Positions 8,914 through 19,218 of a stretch of 64,000 bases of DNA are shown piece after piece; within the stretch, counting starts at the first letter, position 1; each line of letters begins with the position of its first letter. A model generated the notes under the pieces. The model was not told the DNA's origin. It did no database searches and saw only the letters and a program-made list of their open reading frames with translations. Both the position numbers and the translations under genes were made by a program. The DNA is taken from the NCBI RefSeq assembly GCF_024205705.1, contig NZ_CP073115.1:1550001-1614000 (forward strand), written 5' to 3'. The stretch is from Neisseria subflava. Lineage in GTDB: Bacteria; Pseudomonadota; Gammaproteobacteria; Burkholderiales; Neisseriaceae.

Positions 8914-10899
8914 TTAATTCGTTTTATGTAAAACCAAAATCCCCATGTGTTCGACAACACATTTTCCAGCCTCTTCGTAATTAAATTTCTCAGATGGTAC
9001 GCAAGAAATTTCCCAGTTGCCTTGAGGCAGGTTAAATAACTGACGACTACGTTTGGCATTGACCAACAGCAGCCATTCATCGTCCAAAACAACCTGAATC
9101 GCCTTGCTGCCCCTGTTGTGCCAACAATATTCGGTCATCGGGCTGCCGTCAGCATTGAGCCATTGCACACGCTCTTTTTCCCACCAGCAATCATCTGTCA
9201 GCAGCTTGATTCGGCTGCGTACGCGTATCAGCGCTTGAGTGTAATTTTGCAACTCATAAGGCTCATTTTGCCAATCCAACCATGTAATCGGATTATCTTG
9301 GCAGTAGCTGTTGTTGTTGCCTTGCTGACTGTTGCCGAACTCATCGCCGGCCAAAAGCATGGGTGTACCGTTGGATAAAAACAAGGAGGCAAGCAGCGCT
9401 TTGGAGGTGTATTCGCGGTTGAGCAACACCTCTTCATCATCGGTTTCGCCTTCTACGCCGTGGTTGTAGCTGATGTTTTCATTATGCCCGTCGCGGTTGT
9501 TTTCGCCGTTGGCTTCGTTGTGTTTTTCGTTATAGCTGACCAAATCGCGCAAAGTGAAGCCGTCGTGTGCAGTAATGAAGTTAATGCTGGCGGACGGGTG
9601 GCGGCCGCTGTGGTTGAAAATATCGGACGACCCGGCCAAGCGTTCGGCAAATGCGCCCAAATTGCCGCTTTCCCATGACCAAAACGCGCGCATATCATCG
9701 CGGAAACGGCCGTTCCATTCGGCAAAAGGTTGCGGGAAATTGCCCAAGTGATAGCCGCCCTCGCCGATGTCCCATGCTTCGACAATCAGTTTCAAACCGG
9801 CCAAAACCGGGTCTTGATACAGGACTTGGAAAAAACGGCCGTACGATTGGAAATCGGGCTCGCGTCCCAATACGGTTCCCAAATCGAAACGGAAGCCGTC
9901 GATATGAAACTCTTCCGCCCAATAGCGCAGGCTGTCTGCCGCCCAACGGGTAACATCTCTCCGGACAATATTGAGCGTATTGCCGCAACCCGACCAGTTT
10001 TCATAATTGCCGTAAGGGGTATGCCAATACCATAAGGTGTTGTCGATACCGCGCTGACACAGCATCGGGCCTTTGTCGTCCTGCTCGGCCGTGTGGTTGT
10101 ACACGACATCCAAAATCACTTCCAAACCTGCCTGATGCAGGGCTTTGACCGCTTGTTTAAACTCCGCCGCCGCACGCTCGGGATTGTCGGCATAAGACGG
10201 CTCAACGGCAAAATGGGAATAAGTGTTGTAGCCCCAATAATTGCTCAAGCCCATCTGCTGAAGATGGTATTCGTCCAAATGATAATGAATCGGCAGCAGC
10301 TCGACCGTTGTCACCCCCAACTCTTGCAGATAGGCCAAAACCCGTTTATCACTCAAAGCTTTATAAGTGCCTGCATATTTCAAATCGGGGAATTGCTTGG
10401 TCAACCCTTTGACATGGGCTTCATAAATAACGGTTTTGCCCCACGGTATTTCCGGACGGCAATCTTTGGCCCAATTAAATCGGCTACGTCCAATCACAAC
10501 GCTTTTCGGTGCAACGGTGGCATTGTCGCGTTCATCTTCCGGTCTGAACCATGCCATTTCTTCGGCGGTACGGTAGCTTGGTTTGCCGTCAATTTTTTTG
10601 GAATACGGGTCAATCAGCAATTTGTTGGGATTAAAACATGAGCCGTATTCCGCGTTTTCACGTCCATACACGCGAAAACCGTATCGCTGCCCTGCCTTAA
10701 CGTCCGGCACAAATCCGTAAAATACCGAACCGCGCCGCGAAGGCATCTCCAAACGGGTTTCTTTATCCTTATCAAACAGACACAATTCGACCTTTTCGGC
10801 ATTGATGGAAAACAAGGTGAAATTCGCGCCCTTGCTTGTCAGGGTCGCACCCATGGGATAAGGCTTGCCTTCCTCGATATGCCATGATTTGGCAGTCAT
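8914..10899 (-). CDS. glgX: Glycogen debranching enzyme (isoamylase type)
   Basis: This 661-residue GH13 enzyme cleaves alpha-1,6 branches left in phosphorylase-limited glycogen. An N-terminal CBM48-like domain (about 10-120, starting GKPYPMGATLTSKGANF) precedes the TIM barrel. The barrel has the four GH13 signatures: DVVYNHTAEQ, GFRFDLGTVLG with the nucleophile Asp, LIVEAWDIGEGGY with the acid/base Glu, and FITAHDGFTL. An AAGGAA site precedes the ATG. It lies between the MalQ-GlgB fusion gene and glgP on the same strand, so GlgX and GlgP can degrade glycogen together and MalQ can recycle the short products. Confidence 0.93.
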   Translation of the reverse strand: MTAKSWHIEEGKPYPMGATLTSKGANFTLFSINAEKVELCLFDKDKETRLEMPSRRGSVFYGFVPDVKAGQRYGFRVYGRENAEYGSCFNPNKLLIDPYSKKIDGKPSYRTAEEMAWFRPEDERDNATVAPKSVVIGRSRFNWAKDCRPEIPWGKTVIYEAHVKGLTKQFPDLKYAGTYKALSDKRVLAYLQELGVTTVELLPIHYHLDEYHLQQMGLSNYWGYNTYSHFAVEPSYADNPERAAAEFKQAVKALHQAGLEVILDVVYNHTAEQDDKGPMLCQRGIDNTLWYWHTPYGNYENWSGCGNTLNIVRRDVTRWAADSLRYWAEEFHIDGFRFDLGTVLGREPDFQSYGRFFQVLYQDPVLAGLKLIVEAWDIGEGGYHLGNFPQPFAEWNGRFRDDMRAFWSWESGNLGAFAERLAGSSDIFNHSGRHPSASINFITAHDGFTLRDLVSYNEKHNEANGENNRDGHNENISYNHGVEGETDDEEVLLNREYTSKALLASLFLSNGTPMLLAGDEFGNSQQGNNNSYCQDNPITWLDWQNEPYELQNYTQALIRVRSRIKLLTDDCWWEKERVQWLNADGSPMTEYCWHNRGSKAIQVVLDDEWLLLVNAKRSRQLFNLPQGNWEISCVPSEKFNYEEAGKCVVEHMGILVLHKTN

Positions 10900-10940
10900 A
10901 GAATGATTCCTTGGTATGTATTTGGTTTCGTGTCCAATAT

Positions 10941-10971
10941 AAGGCCGTCTGAAAATCTTTCAGACGGCCTT
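10941..10971 (-). terminator. DUS-pair terminator after malQ-glgB
   Basis: AAGGCCGTCTGAAA and its inverted copy lie almost back to back between the fusion gene and glgX, forming a 12-bp stem with a short loop. Confidence 0.7.
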
Positions 10972-11044
10972 GAATCATATTGATATCACTATCTTTTAAT
11001 TTTCAGCTGATTGGGCAGGCATGATGCCCACCCTCAAAGTTGAT

Positions 11045-14000
11045 TTACGCTTCTTCTTTGACTGCCGCCTGATACAGGTACACGGTTGCCAACGGCGGTA
11101 CGGTCACAGACAGGGAATTTGGCTTGCCATGCGACCAAACTTCATCTGTCTCCACCGTTGCGCCGGCAGAAACGCCGCTGCCTTTGTAATGCAGGTCGTC
11201 TGAATTGAGGATTTCGCGGTATTCGCCGGCAGAATTCACACCGAAGCGGTAGCCTTCGCGTACTACTGGCGTGAAGTTGCTGATCACGATAACGCGGTTG
11301 CCTTCACGGTCTCGACGTTCGAAGACGAATACGGAATTGTCGCCATCATCGGCAACCAGCCACTCAAAGCCTTCAGGCCATTGGTCCAATTGGTAAAGTG
11401 GCGCAGTGTCTTTATAGACATGGTTCAACTCGCGCACAAAGTCTTGTACGCCTTTGTGCCAGCCGCCCTCTTGCTCCAGCAGGAACCAATCCAATCCTTC
11501 GTTGTAGTTCCACTCGCGACCTTGTGCAAACTCATTGCCCATAAACAAGAGTTTTTTGCCGGGGAAGCCATACATAAAGCCGTAGTAGGCACGCAGGTTG
11601 GCAAATTGTTGCCAGCAGTCACCGGGCATACGTCCGAGTAACGAACGTTTGCCGTGCACAACTTCATCGTGTGAAAGCGGCAGGACGAAGTTTTCACTGT
11701 ACTGGTACATCATACCGAAAGTCATTTTGTTGTGGTGATATTTGCGGTTGATGGGGTCTTCCATCATGTAACGCAAAGTATCATTCATCCAGCCCATATT
11801 CCATTTGAAACTGAAGTTCAAACCTTCTTGGCGGGTCACATTGGCGAACGAAGTAGATTCTTCGGCGATTTCAGTCGCAGCCGGAACTTCCTCTTTCAAC
11901 ATGGTATTGGTATCGCGCAGGAAAGCGATGGCTTCAAGGTTTTCATGGCCGCCGTATTGGTTCGGAATCCACTCGCCGTCTTTACGCGAGTAGTTGCGGT
12001 AAATCATCGAAGCAACCGCGTCAACGCGGATACCGTCAAAGCCAAAACGCTCTATCCAATACAGGGCGTTGCCTTGCAGGAAGTTTTTCACTTCGTTTCT
12101 GCCGAAGTTGTAAATCAAAGTGTTCCAGTCTTGGTGGTATCCTTCGCGCGGATCGGCGTGTTCGTACAGCGCAGTGCCGTCAAACTTGGCCAGGCCGTGG
12201 TCGTCGGTTGGGAAATGGCCGACCACCCAGTCGAGGATAACGCTGATACCCTCGTCGTGTGCGGCTTTAATCAATGCACGCAATTCTTCCGGCGAACCGA
12301 AACGGCTGGTCGGCGCATACAAACCGGTCGCCTGATAGCCCCATGAGCCGTCAAACGGATATTCGGAAACAGGCAAAAACTCGATATGGGTAAAGTCCAT
12401 GTCTTTGACGTATGCCACCAATTCTTTGGCCAACTCTTCATAAGTCAGCCAGAAATTGTTTTCCGGATTGCGTTTCCACGAACCCAAATGCACTTCATAA
12501 ATGCTGATCGGTGCATCAATGGCGTTGGCACGGGCTCGGAAGGCCGGTTCTTCGACTTCGTCAGGCAAACCGCGCACGATAGATGCCGTGGTCGGGCGTA
12601 GTTCCGCACCAAAAGCATACGGGTCGGCTTTTTCGCGCACATCGCCGTTGGCATCGCGGATTTCAAATTTGTAGAGGGCATTGAGTTTGACAGCAGGAAT
12701 GAAGATGTCCCAAATGCCGTTGTTGCGGTGAAAACGCATCACATGGCGGCGGCCGTCCCAGTTGTTGAACTCGCCGATAACAGAAACGCGTTGCGCATTT
12801 GGCGCCCATACGGCAAAGCGTACGCCCTTCACGCCGTCCAACTCGGCAAAATGTGCGCCTAAAGTCTCATAAGGACGTAGGTGCTTACCTTCGGCCAACA
12901 GCCAGGAATCCATGTCTTGCAACGCAGAGCTGAAATGATAAGGGTCTTCTTCAATCACAGGCTCGGAGTCTTCGGTATAACGGATACTCAAAGCGTAATC
13001 GGGCGCATCATCGGGCAAAACAGCCACAAAGAAACCGCGTTCATCAATTTTTTCAGACGGCACGATGAGTTCGCCGCTGCGGCGGTTCACAATATCCACG
13101 CTTACTGCGCCGGGAATTAAAACGCGCACCACTTCATCGCCCTCTGCAAGGCGGTGTCGTCCCAGATAAGCGAACAAGTCGCTGTGGGTGGCAAGAAACA
13201 GGCTTTCGACCGTATCGCGCTCGATTTGGTCAAGTTCATGATAAGCCTTGATTTGGCTGTTTGTTTTCATGCGTACCTCGTCAATAATGGCAAGTTGGCC
13301 GCCCATAAGGCGGTGTTGTAGGAAATCTTCCAAAGAAACCGGCATTTTTTGCGCCCAGTTCGGATAGCCTTCGGTTACACCCGGGACATTCAGATTGTCA
13401 ATGACGCCCAGCAGGTTTTCCAATTGTACGGCGTAAAGCTTGCTGCGGCTCAATGCGCCGTATTTGTGCAAAGCCGCCAGCAAGGTTTCATCGGCTTTTG
13501 CCGGCATTTGTACGTCTGCACCCAGACAGCCGGTATATTTCAATTTATCCAGCAAATCGGCTTTATCGTGTTCGCGTTCATCCAAGGCCGTCTGAAAAGC
13601 GGCTGCATCAGGTAAAGTACCGAGTTTGAACATCGTATCCAAATCTTTGCCTATCCAATAACCTGCCAAGGGCGCAACATCGTGGGTACTGATGACCGTA
13701 ATCGCCTGCTCGGGGTATTCTTCAGGTAATTGAAAACCGTTCCAGCCCTTGCTGAAATACATCACTTTGTAGGAGAACACTTGATAGCGGTTGAGCAGAT
13801 AACGCGCTTGATCGGGTACCGTACCCAAATCCTCGCCGATAATGACGCAACGGTTGCGCCGGCTTTCCAATGCCAAAATAGCAAACATCACTTCGGCATC
13901 GTAATGCACATACGCGCCGAAATCTGCTGTTTTATCGTTTAAAACCCACCACAAACGACACAATGCCATCACATGGTCAATCCGCAATACGCCATACAGG

Positions 14001-15331
14001 CGCATGTTTTCGCGCAACAAATGGGCAAACTTCTCATAGCCCGTATGCTTCAACATCAACGGATTAAGCGGCGGCAAATCCCAATTCTGCCCTGTCGGCC
14101 CTAAAGGATCGGGCGGTGCCCCAACCGATACGTCCATACAATAATCTTGGCGGTTTAACCAAGTATCCGAGCTGCCTCGCGCCACGCCGACCGCCAAATC
14201 GCCGTAAATACCGAGTTTGGCACCGTATTCGGCAGCGGCTTGGTTGACTTCGCGCAATTGCTCCGCGCAAAGCCATTGCAGCCACATATAAAAACGGATT
14301 TCACGTTCATGGCTGCGCGCGAATTTTTCTACCGCTTCGCCATCAGGCTGATGAAATTCAGACGGCCATGACTGCCAACCCACTTGTCCGGGACGGCTGT
14401 AATACTGGTCCAAAGCCTCAAACAAACCGAATCCCTGTAAGGCTTTGCCTTTTTCCACCACAAACGATTCAAATGCAGCGCGCTCATTTTCCGCGGCTTC
14501 ACAAGTATCTTGTTCAAATGCATTAAACGCCATTTGCAGCGCATCACGCTTGCATGCCCAAACCGCCGTATAAGTCACCGTTTCCGTAACACGTAAAGCG
14601 GCAATACGCTGACGAATTTTCGGTTGCGCCAGCCAGTTTTTCAGTTGCTCGTTATAAGTAAACGCGCCGACTTTCTCTATATCCAAGTAAATCGGATTGA
14701 GCCATTCGCGCGAAGAAGGGCTATACGGGCTGGCAAAGGCGGGCTTGCTGGTAAACAAAGCGTGCAAAGGGTTGATACCGACAAAATCCAGCTTTTTCTC
14801 CGCCGCATATTTCATCAGGTTCAGCAAATCGGTAAAGTCGCCTATGCCCCAGTTGCGCTCGGAACGCAGGCTGTACAAATGCATGGTCAAACCATTCATC
14901 CGTCCGCCATTCGCAAGCAGTTTGGGCTGGTAAACCGATTCAGGTGCAACAATCAGACGTACAAGGCGACATTTGCCGCCGCTCTCGGCCGACAAAGTGT
15001 AATAACCGCAAGCCAGTTGGGGCAGCCTAATCCAAAGCGTATCGTTGTCGCCCGGATATAAAGTCAAAGTCTGGCACTCATTCGCCTCATCAATCAATAC
15101 GACCGCTTCAGCGCCATGAAATTCAGACGGCATCTGTAAAGATTCTTCGCCGTTTTCATGCGCAACCATCGTATTCAGATAAAGGCCGTCTGAATCCGGT
15201 TTGCTTTTATCCAAAACAGCAACGATCGATTCCAAAACTTCAGGTTTGGTCGCATGATATGTCCCGTTGATGTCGTGGTAGCCTAAATCAATACCAGCCT
15301 GTAGCGCCTGCTGCTCCAATGTCTCACTCAT
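11045..15331 (-). CDS. Bifunctional MalQ-GlgB fusion: 4-alpha-glucanotransferase + glycogen branching enzyme
   Basis: One unbroken 1428-residue frame contains two full enzymes. Residues 1 to about 670 are MalQ (GH77): [14 protein letters not shown] with nucleophile Asp452, [14 protein letters not shown] with Glu500, [12 protein letters not shown] with Asp551, and the C-terminal [16 protein letters not shown]. From about 700 the sequence aligns with E. coli GlgB from its first residues: N-terminal domain, CBM48 ([23 protein letters not shown]), then the GH13 barrel with Asp1104 in RVDAVASM, Glu1157 in AEEST and Asp1222 in LSHDEVVHG. Only about 30 residues link them, and all catalytic residues appear present. 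The two are normally separate proteins. MalQ lengthens or disproportionates linear glucans; GlgB adds alpha-1,6 branches. Several DUS lie inside the coding sequence. Confidence 0.93.
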   Translation of the reverse strand: MSETLEQQALQAGIDLGYHDINGTYHATKPEVLESIVAVLDKSKPDSDGLYLNTMVAHENGEESLQMPSEFHGAEAVVLIDEANECQTLTLYPGDNDTLWIRLPQLACGYYTLSAESGGKCRLVRLIVAPESVYQPKLLANGGRMNGLTMHLYSLRSERNWGIGDFTDLLNLMKYAAEKKLDFVGINPLHALFTSKPAFASPYSPSSREWLNPIYLDIEKVGAFTYNEQLKNWLAQPKIRQRIAALRVTETVTYTAVWACKRDALQMAFNAFEQDTCEAAENERAAFESFVVEKGKALQGFGLFEALDQYYSRPGQVGWQSWPSEFHQPDGEAVEKFARSHEREIRFYMWLQWLCAEQLREVNQAAAEYGAKLGIYGDLAVGVARGSSDTWLNRQDYCMDVSVGAPPDPLGPTGQNWDLPPLNPLMLKHTGYEKFAHLLRENMRLYGVLRIDHVMALCRLWWVLNDKTADFGAYVHYDAEVMFAILALESRRNRCVIIGEDLGTVPDQARYLLNRYQVFSYKVMYFSKGWNGFQLPEEYPEQAITVISTHDVAPLAGYWIGKDLDTMFKLGTLPDAAAFQTALDEREHDKADLLDKLKYTGCLGADVQMPAKADETLLAALHKYGALSRSKLYAVQLENLLGVIDNLNVPGVTEGYPNWAQKMPVSLEDFLQHRLMGGQLAIIDEVRMKTNSQIKAYHELDQIERDTVESLFLATHSDLFAYLGRHRLAEGDEVVRVLIPGAVSVDIVNRRSGELIVPSEKIDERGFFVAVLPDDAPDYALSIRYTEDSEPVIEEDPYHFSSALQDMDSWLLAEGKHLRPYETLGAHFAELDGVKGVRFAVWAPNAQRVSVIGEFNNWDGRRHVMRFHRNNGIWDIFIPAVKLNALYKFEIRDANGDVREKADPYAFGAELRPTTASIVRGLPDEVEEPAFRARANAIDAPISIYEVHLGSWKRNPENNFWLTYEELAKELVAYVKDMDFTHIEFLPVSEYPFDGSWGYQATGLYAPTSRFGSPEELRALIKAAHDEGISVILDWVVGHFPTDDHGLAKFDGTALYEHADPREGYHQDWNTLIYNFGRNEVKNFLQGNALYWIERFGFDGIRVDAVASMIYRNYSRKDGEWIPNQYGGHENLEAIAFLRDTNTMLKEEVPAATEIAEESTSFANVTRQEGLNFSFKWNMGWMNDTLRYMMEDPINRKYHHNKMTFGMMYQYSENFVLPLSHDEVVHGKRSLLGRMPGDCWQQFANLRAYYGFMYGFPGKKLLFMGNEFAQGREWNYNEGLDWFLLEQEGGWHKGVQDFVRELNHVYKDTAPLYQLDQWPEGFEWLVADDGDNSVFVFERRDREGNRVIVISNFTPVVREGYRFGVNSAGEYREILNSDDLHYKGSGVSAGATVETDEVWSHGKPNSLSVTVPPLATVYLYQAAVKEEA

Positions 15332-15483
15332 TACATTCTGCCTGTTTTACCAATATCTGAATCTTAATACAGATTTTGTCGCACCGTTACATGTAATTCA
15401 TTGTAGTCTCTAACAAAATCCATATTTCCCTGTTTGATTTGACCTACGCCAAAATTTCCTATTTATCTGTCTTGCAAAAACTT

Positions 15484-15530
15484 AAAGGCCGTCTGAAAAG
15501 GAGAATTTCATTCCTTTTCAGACGGCCTTT
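15484..15530 (-). terminator. DUS-pair terminator after slyD
   Basis: AAAGGCCGTCTGAAAAGGA and its inverted copy form a 19-bp stem with a 9-nt loop directly after the slyD stop. Confidence 0.8.
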
Positions 15531-15548
15531 ATCATGCTTTAAGCCTGA

Positions 15549-16031
15549 TTAGTGATGGTGGTGACCGTGCGGGCCATGTACGTGACCGTGGGCAATTTCT
15601 TCCTCAGTCGCATCGCGTACACCTTCAACGGTCGCTTTGAACAATACTTTCATACCGGCCAAAGGATGGTTGCCATCCACTACGGCTTTACCGTCGGCAA
15701 CATCGGTTACACGATAAATCAATACATCACCGGTTTCCGGATCATCAGCTTCAAACATCATGCCGACTTCAACTTCAACAGGGAATACACTTACATCTTC
15801 AATGCGTACCAGCTCAGGATCTTGTTCGCCGAAAGCATCATCGGGCGACAAAGCCACTTCGACGGTATCGCCTACATTTTTGCCGTGCAACGCTTCTTCC
15901 ACCAAAGGGAAAATACCGTCATAACCGCCATGCAAGTAAGCAATCGGCTCTTCGGTTTTGTCCAACAACTGGTTGTTTGCATCGTACATTTCATAATGCA
16001 GGGAAACTACGGAATTTTTAACAATAGACAT
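15549..16031 (-). CDS. slyD: FKBP-type peptidyl-prolyl isomerase SlyD
   Basis: This cytoplasmic prolyl isomerase/chaperone and metal-binding protein has 160 residues from the chosen start (MSIVKNSVVSLHYEMYD). An AAGG site lies 8 bp upstream. The ATG at 16034 would be only 5 bp away, and the one at 16049 lies upstream of that site. The FKBP core carries DKTEEPIAYLHGGYDGIFP, with the IF-type insertion in the middle (DDAFGEQDPELV to HPLAGMKVLFK). The tail AHGHVHGPHGHHHH is the nickel-binding histidine-rich end known from SlyD. It is flanked by intergenic DNA and probably transcribed alone. Confidence 0.92.
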   Translation of the reverse strand: MSIVKNSVVSLHYEMYDANNQLLDKTEEPIAYLHGGYDGIFPLVEEALHGKNVGDTVEVALSPDDAFGEQDPELVRIEDVSVFPVEVEVGMMFEADDPETGDVLIYRVTDVADGKAVVDGNHPLAGMKVLFKATVEGVRDATEEEIAHGHVHGPHGHHHH

Positions 16032-16049
16032 CATGTCGTCCTTAATCAA

Positions 16050-16540
16050 TATTTATAAAGTCAAGTTCAGGCTATTCTATCACAGCTGTAACTAAACAAT
16101 CGGTTTACCTTAAACAAATACTTTTAGCAAACACAACAAAACCAAAAAAGTCCATATAAAAAACAAAATTGAATGATTCCAATCCATAAAAGTTGCTTTT
16201 TCACAACACAAAGTTGCTAAATTACAAAAATTTCCCTAAACGCAAAAACATTCCAAACCCTTAAAACCTATAACAAATAAAAATACACAACTCATTGAAT
16301 AAAATGTATTTTTAAAATCTTCATTAATAATGAATATTTTCAGATGATTTTTCGCGCACCAATATGATTTACATTATTTTCACTATTTTCGTATTGATTT
16401 TAGCCAACAAACGGTTACGCAACGTTGCATTGACCTATCCCGTGGGGCATAATATTAAAAAATTCAGTAATGAATTTCTACTGTACAGGCCGTTTGACGG
16501 CTATTTTTAGTTTAAATCGATTTAAAAAAGGTTCTTAAAA
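16050..16540. other. AT-rich intergenic region upstream of the H.8-like lipoprotein gene
   Basis: This 491-bp region has no convincing gene; a 48-codon frame at 16364-16510 lacks a ribosome binding site. The only regulatory candidate is TTGACC at 16430-16435 with TATTAA 17 bp downstream, which could drive the lipoprotein gene. Confidence 0.45.
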
Positions 16541-16795
16541 ATGAAAAAATCTCTGTTCGCTGCTGCTTTGTTGTCTTTAGCTTTGGCCGCTTGTGGCGGT
16601 GCTGATAAAGCTGCTGAAACTGCTGCTTCTGCTGCTTCCGAAGCCGCTGCTTCTGCTACTGAAGCTGCTGCATCTGCTACTGAAGCTGCTGCATCTGCTA
16701 CTGAAGCTACCGCTTCTGCTGCTACCGAAGCTACTGAAGCCGCTGCATCTGCTACTGAAGCCGCAGCTTCTGCTGCTTCTGAAGCTGCTAAATAA
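16541..16795 (+). CDS. H.8-like Ala/Glu/Ser/Thr repeat lipoprotein
   Basis: This 84-residue lipoprotein has the signal peptide and lipobox (LALAAC, Cys18) of the neisserial H.8/Lip antigen. The mature part is a low-complexity repeat of ATEAAAS-type heptads encoded by near-identical 21-bp units, with no proline, unlike the AAEAP pentapeptides of classical H.8. It should be anchored in the outer membrane by lipid with an extended or helical body. A single-gene unit is suggested by the strong terminator just downstream. The function of H.8 proteins is not established; homology rests mainly on the leader peptide and overall design. Confidence 0.85.
   Translation: MKKSLFAAALLSLALAACGGADKAAETAASAASEAAASATEAAASATEAAASATEATASAATEATEAAASATEAAASAASEAAK
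16655..16717 (+). repeat. 21-bp tandem coding repeat in the H.8-like gene
   Basis: Three consecutive units begin GCTACTGAAGCT: two identical (16655-16675, 16676-16696) and a third diverged at its end. Related degenerate copies extend to about 16790. Such units can change copy number by slippage or recombination without shifting the frame. Confidence 0.85.
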
Positions 16796-16814
16796 TATTC
16801 TTTTGAATATTAAG

Positions 16815-16848
16815 AAAAGCAGGATACCATTGCGTATCCTGCTTTTTT
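16815..16848 (+). terminator. Rho-independent terminator after the H.8-like gene
   Basis: AGCAGGATAC pairs with GTATCCTGCT and is followed by six T's, a classical terminator that is not DUS-based. Confidence 0.9.
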
Positions 16849-16891
16849 ACATTCCTCACACTCCCCTTCCCAACTTTTCCGCCTGACTGCT

Positions 16892-18265
16892 ATGCACCTT
16901 CACGACCGTTTTGCTGAGTTTCTTTCCGCTTCTGAAATCATCGAAGCCACTCCGGCCTTGTTAAACGACCAACGCCGCCGCTTTGTTTCTTCGCCGGATA
17001 TTGTCTTACAGCCGAACTCTGTCGAGAGCGTGCAGAAAATCATGCGTTTCTGTTTTGAAAATCGCATCCGCGTCACCCCGCAAGGCGGCAATACAGGATT
17101 ATGCGGCGCAACGGTAACCACCGAAGGCGTACTGCTCAACCTCTCCAAGCTCAACCGCATCCGCGATATCAACCTTGCCGACAACAGCATGACGGTTGAA
17201 GCTGGCGTGATTTTGCAAAATGCTCAAAAGGCGGCAGCCGAAGCCGGACGACTGTTTCCGCTCAGCCTTGCCAGCGAAGGCTCTTGCCAAATCGGCGGCA
17301 ATATCGCCTGTAATGCCGGCGGTTTGAATGTCTTGCGTTACGGCAGCATGCGTGATTTGGTATTGGGTTTGGAAGTCGTTTTACCAAACGGCGAACTGGT
17401 TTCCCACCTTCAGCCCCTGCACAAAAACACGACCGGCTACGACTTGCGCCATCTTTTTATCGGCAGCGAAGGAACATTGGGCATCATTACCGCCGCCACA
17501 CTCAAACTCTTTGCCCAGCCCAAAACCAAAGCGACCGCATGGGTAGGTTTAGACGATATTGAATCCGCCGTCTCGCTTTTAATTGCGGTACAAGGCCATT
17601 TTGCCGAACGCTTGACCAGCTTCGAGCTGATCAGCCGCTTTGCCCTCGATTTATCCTCGGAATTCAGCCAACTCAAAAAGCCTGCCGACGCGGAATGGCA
17701 TATTTTGATTGAACTTGCAGATTCCGTTCCCGATGCCGGAATGGATGAAAAACTTGCCGAATTTCTCTATCAAAACGGGTGGGAAAACAGTATCTTGGCG
17801 CAATCCGAGCAAGAGCGCTCCGACTTATGGACCTTGCGTGAAAATATTTCTGCTTCCCAACGCAAACTCGGCACCAGCATCAAACACGATATCGCCGTCC
17901 CTATCGCCCAAGTGGCCGCCTTTGTCCGCCAATGCGCCCCTGCCTTGGAAACCCGCTTTCCCGGCATACAAATTGTTTGCTTCGGACATTTAGGTGACGG
18001 CAGCCTGCATTACAATACATTCCTGCCCAACGTATTGAGCAACGAAGCTTACCAATACGAAGACGCCGTCAATACCATTGTTTATGAAAACATCCTTGCC
18101 TGCCACGGTACGATTGCCGCAGAACACGGCGTAGGCATCATCAAAAAACATTGGCTGCCCCGCGTACGTACACAGGCCGAACTCGTTCTGATGCATGCCA
18201 TCAAAAATCAGCTTGACCCTTATGGCATTATGAATCCGGACAAACTCCTGCCTTCTTTGGATTAA
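16892..18265 (+). CDS. FAD-binding oxidase, D-2-hydroxyacid (D-lactate/glycolate) dehydrogenase-like
   Basis: This 457-residue protein has the VAO/PCMH architecture. The N-terminal FAD-binding domain carries TPQGGNTGLCGATV, GLNVLRYGSMRDLVLG and GSEGTLGIITAATLKL. The FAD-oxidase C domain has FGHLGDGSLHYN and AAEHGVGIIKKHW, typical of GlcD, D-lactate and D-2-hydroxyglutarate dehydrogenases. It probably oxidises a D-2-hydroxyacid and passes electrons to a quinone or other acceptor; the exact substrate cannot be decided from sequence. No partner genes such as glcE or glcF lie nearby, which argues for a single-subunit enzyme. Confidence 0.85.
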   Translation: MHLHDRFAEFLSASEIIEATPALLNDQRRRFVSSPDIVLQPNSVESVQKIMRFCFENRIRVTPQGGNTGLCGATVTTEGVLLNLSKLNRIRDINLADNSMTVEAGVILQNAQKAAAEAGRLFPLSLASEGSCQIGGNIACNAGGLNVLRYGSMRDLVLGLEVVLPNGELVSHLQPLHKNTTGYDLRHLFIGSEGTLGIITAATLKLFAQPKTKATAWVGLDDIESAVSLLIAVQGHFAERLTSFELISRFALDLSSEFSQLKKPADAEWHILIELADSVPDAGMDEKLAEFLYQNGWENSILAQSEQERSDLWTLRENISASQRKLGTSIKHDIAVPIAQVAAFVRQCAPALETRFPGIQIVCFGHLGDGSLHYNTFLPNVLSNEAYQYEDAVNTIVYENILACHGTIAAEHGVGIIKKHWLPRVRTQAELVLMHAIKNQLDPYGIMNPDKLLPSLD

Positions 18266-18272
18266 CCAATAC

Positions 18273-18307
18273 AAAAGGCCGTCTGAAACATTTCAGACGG
18301 CCTTTTA
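18273..18307. terminator. DUS-pair terminator between the FAD oxidase and apaH
   Basis: AAAAGGCCGTCTGAAA faces its inverted copy. Convergent genes end on both sides, so it can serve both strands. Confidence 0.8.
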
Positions 18308-18318
18308 TCTTATCCAAA

Positions 18319-19148
18319 CTATTTCAATGCCGTTTTCCAATCCAATCCGCCCAACGACGGTACCTGTATCACTTCATTGGTATCCAAATTAACCGCCGTC
18401 AGCTCTCCGCCCACAACGCGCCAGTATCCAAAGCGATAACCTGATCGGTATTAACGTAGCCCAATGACGACCAATGCCCAAACACGGTAATATAATCCAA
18501 ATTTTGTCTATCAGGCGCTTTAAACCAAGGGCGCAGGTAAAGCGGCATTTTTTTCAAAGTGGATTTATATTCGTAATCCAATTCGCCTTTGTACGTCAGC
18601 GCACGCATACGGGTAAAGACGTTGATAATCATGCGTAGACGCTCATAGCCTGTCAAATCGTCTGTCCACTCGGTCGGCTTGTTGCCGTACATTTTGCCAA
18701 AAAATTTCCTGTACTTTTTACCTTGCAATTCATCCTCAGCTTCACGAGCAAGGCTTTCGGCTTTATCAACCGACCATTGCGGCAAAATGCCGGCATGCAC
18801 CATCACATGCCTGTCGCCGCGCACCAACAGCGGCTGATGACGCAGCCAGTCAAGCATGGCATGACTATCGGGATGGGTCAAAATCGGCTCAACCGTATCG
18901 CTGCGCTTGAGCGTTCCTTCACCGCAACCGACTGCCAAAAGATGCAAATCATGATTGCCCAAAACCATTTGCACGCTGCTGTCATGCTCTTTGGCAAATT
19001 TCAGGGTTTCCAATGACTTCGGGCCGCGATTGACAATATCGCCGACCAGCCAAAGGGTATCCGTACCATGATTAAAGCCGATTTTGGCAAGCAACAAAGT
19101 CAGCTCGTCAAAACAGCCTTGAATGTCTCCGATTGCGTAATGTGCCAT
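18319..19148 (-). pseudogene. apaH: Diadenosine tetraphosphatase ApaH, frameshifted near the 3' end
   Basis: The first 249 codons (down to 18399) read as ApaH, a symmetrical Ap4A hydrolase with metallophosphatase motifs GDIQGCFDEL, GDIVNRGP and GNHDLH. After ALDTGALW the frame stops at AES. The next frame continues GGELTAVNLDTNEV...GGLDWKTALK to a stop at 18319. Restoring one G in the GGG run at 18410-18412 gives exactly 276 residues, the usual ApaH length. All catalytic motifs precede the break, so the shortened protein could still be active. It may equally be a sequencing error in a G run. Confidence 0.87.
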
Positions 19149-19172
19149 TATTATTGTTTTCCGTTGTTATTA

Positions 19173-19212
19173 TTTTCAGACGGCCTCAAGCCCAGCCCAG
19201 GCCGTCTGAAAA
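19173..19212. terminator. DUS-pair terminator after ridA
   Basis: ATTTTCAGACGGCCT and its inverted copy flank a short C/A-rich loop between the ridA stop and the apaH start. Confidence 0.65.
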
Positions 19213-19218
19213 CATCAA

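Noticed and set aside
16364..16510. 48-codon frame with a hydrophobic start upstream of the H.8-like gene
   Set aside because: No ribosome binding site, overlaps the likely promoter region, and its sequence resembles no family I know.
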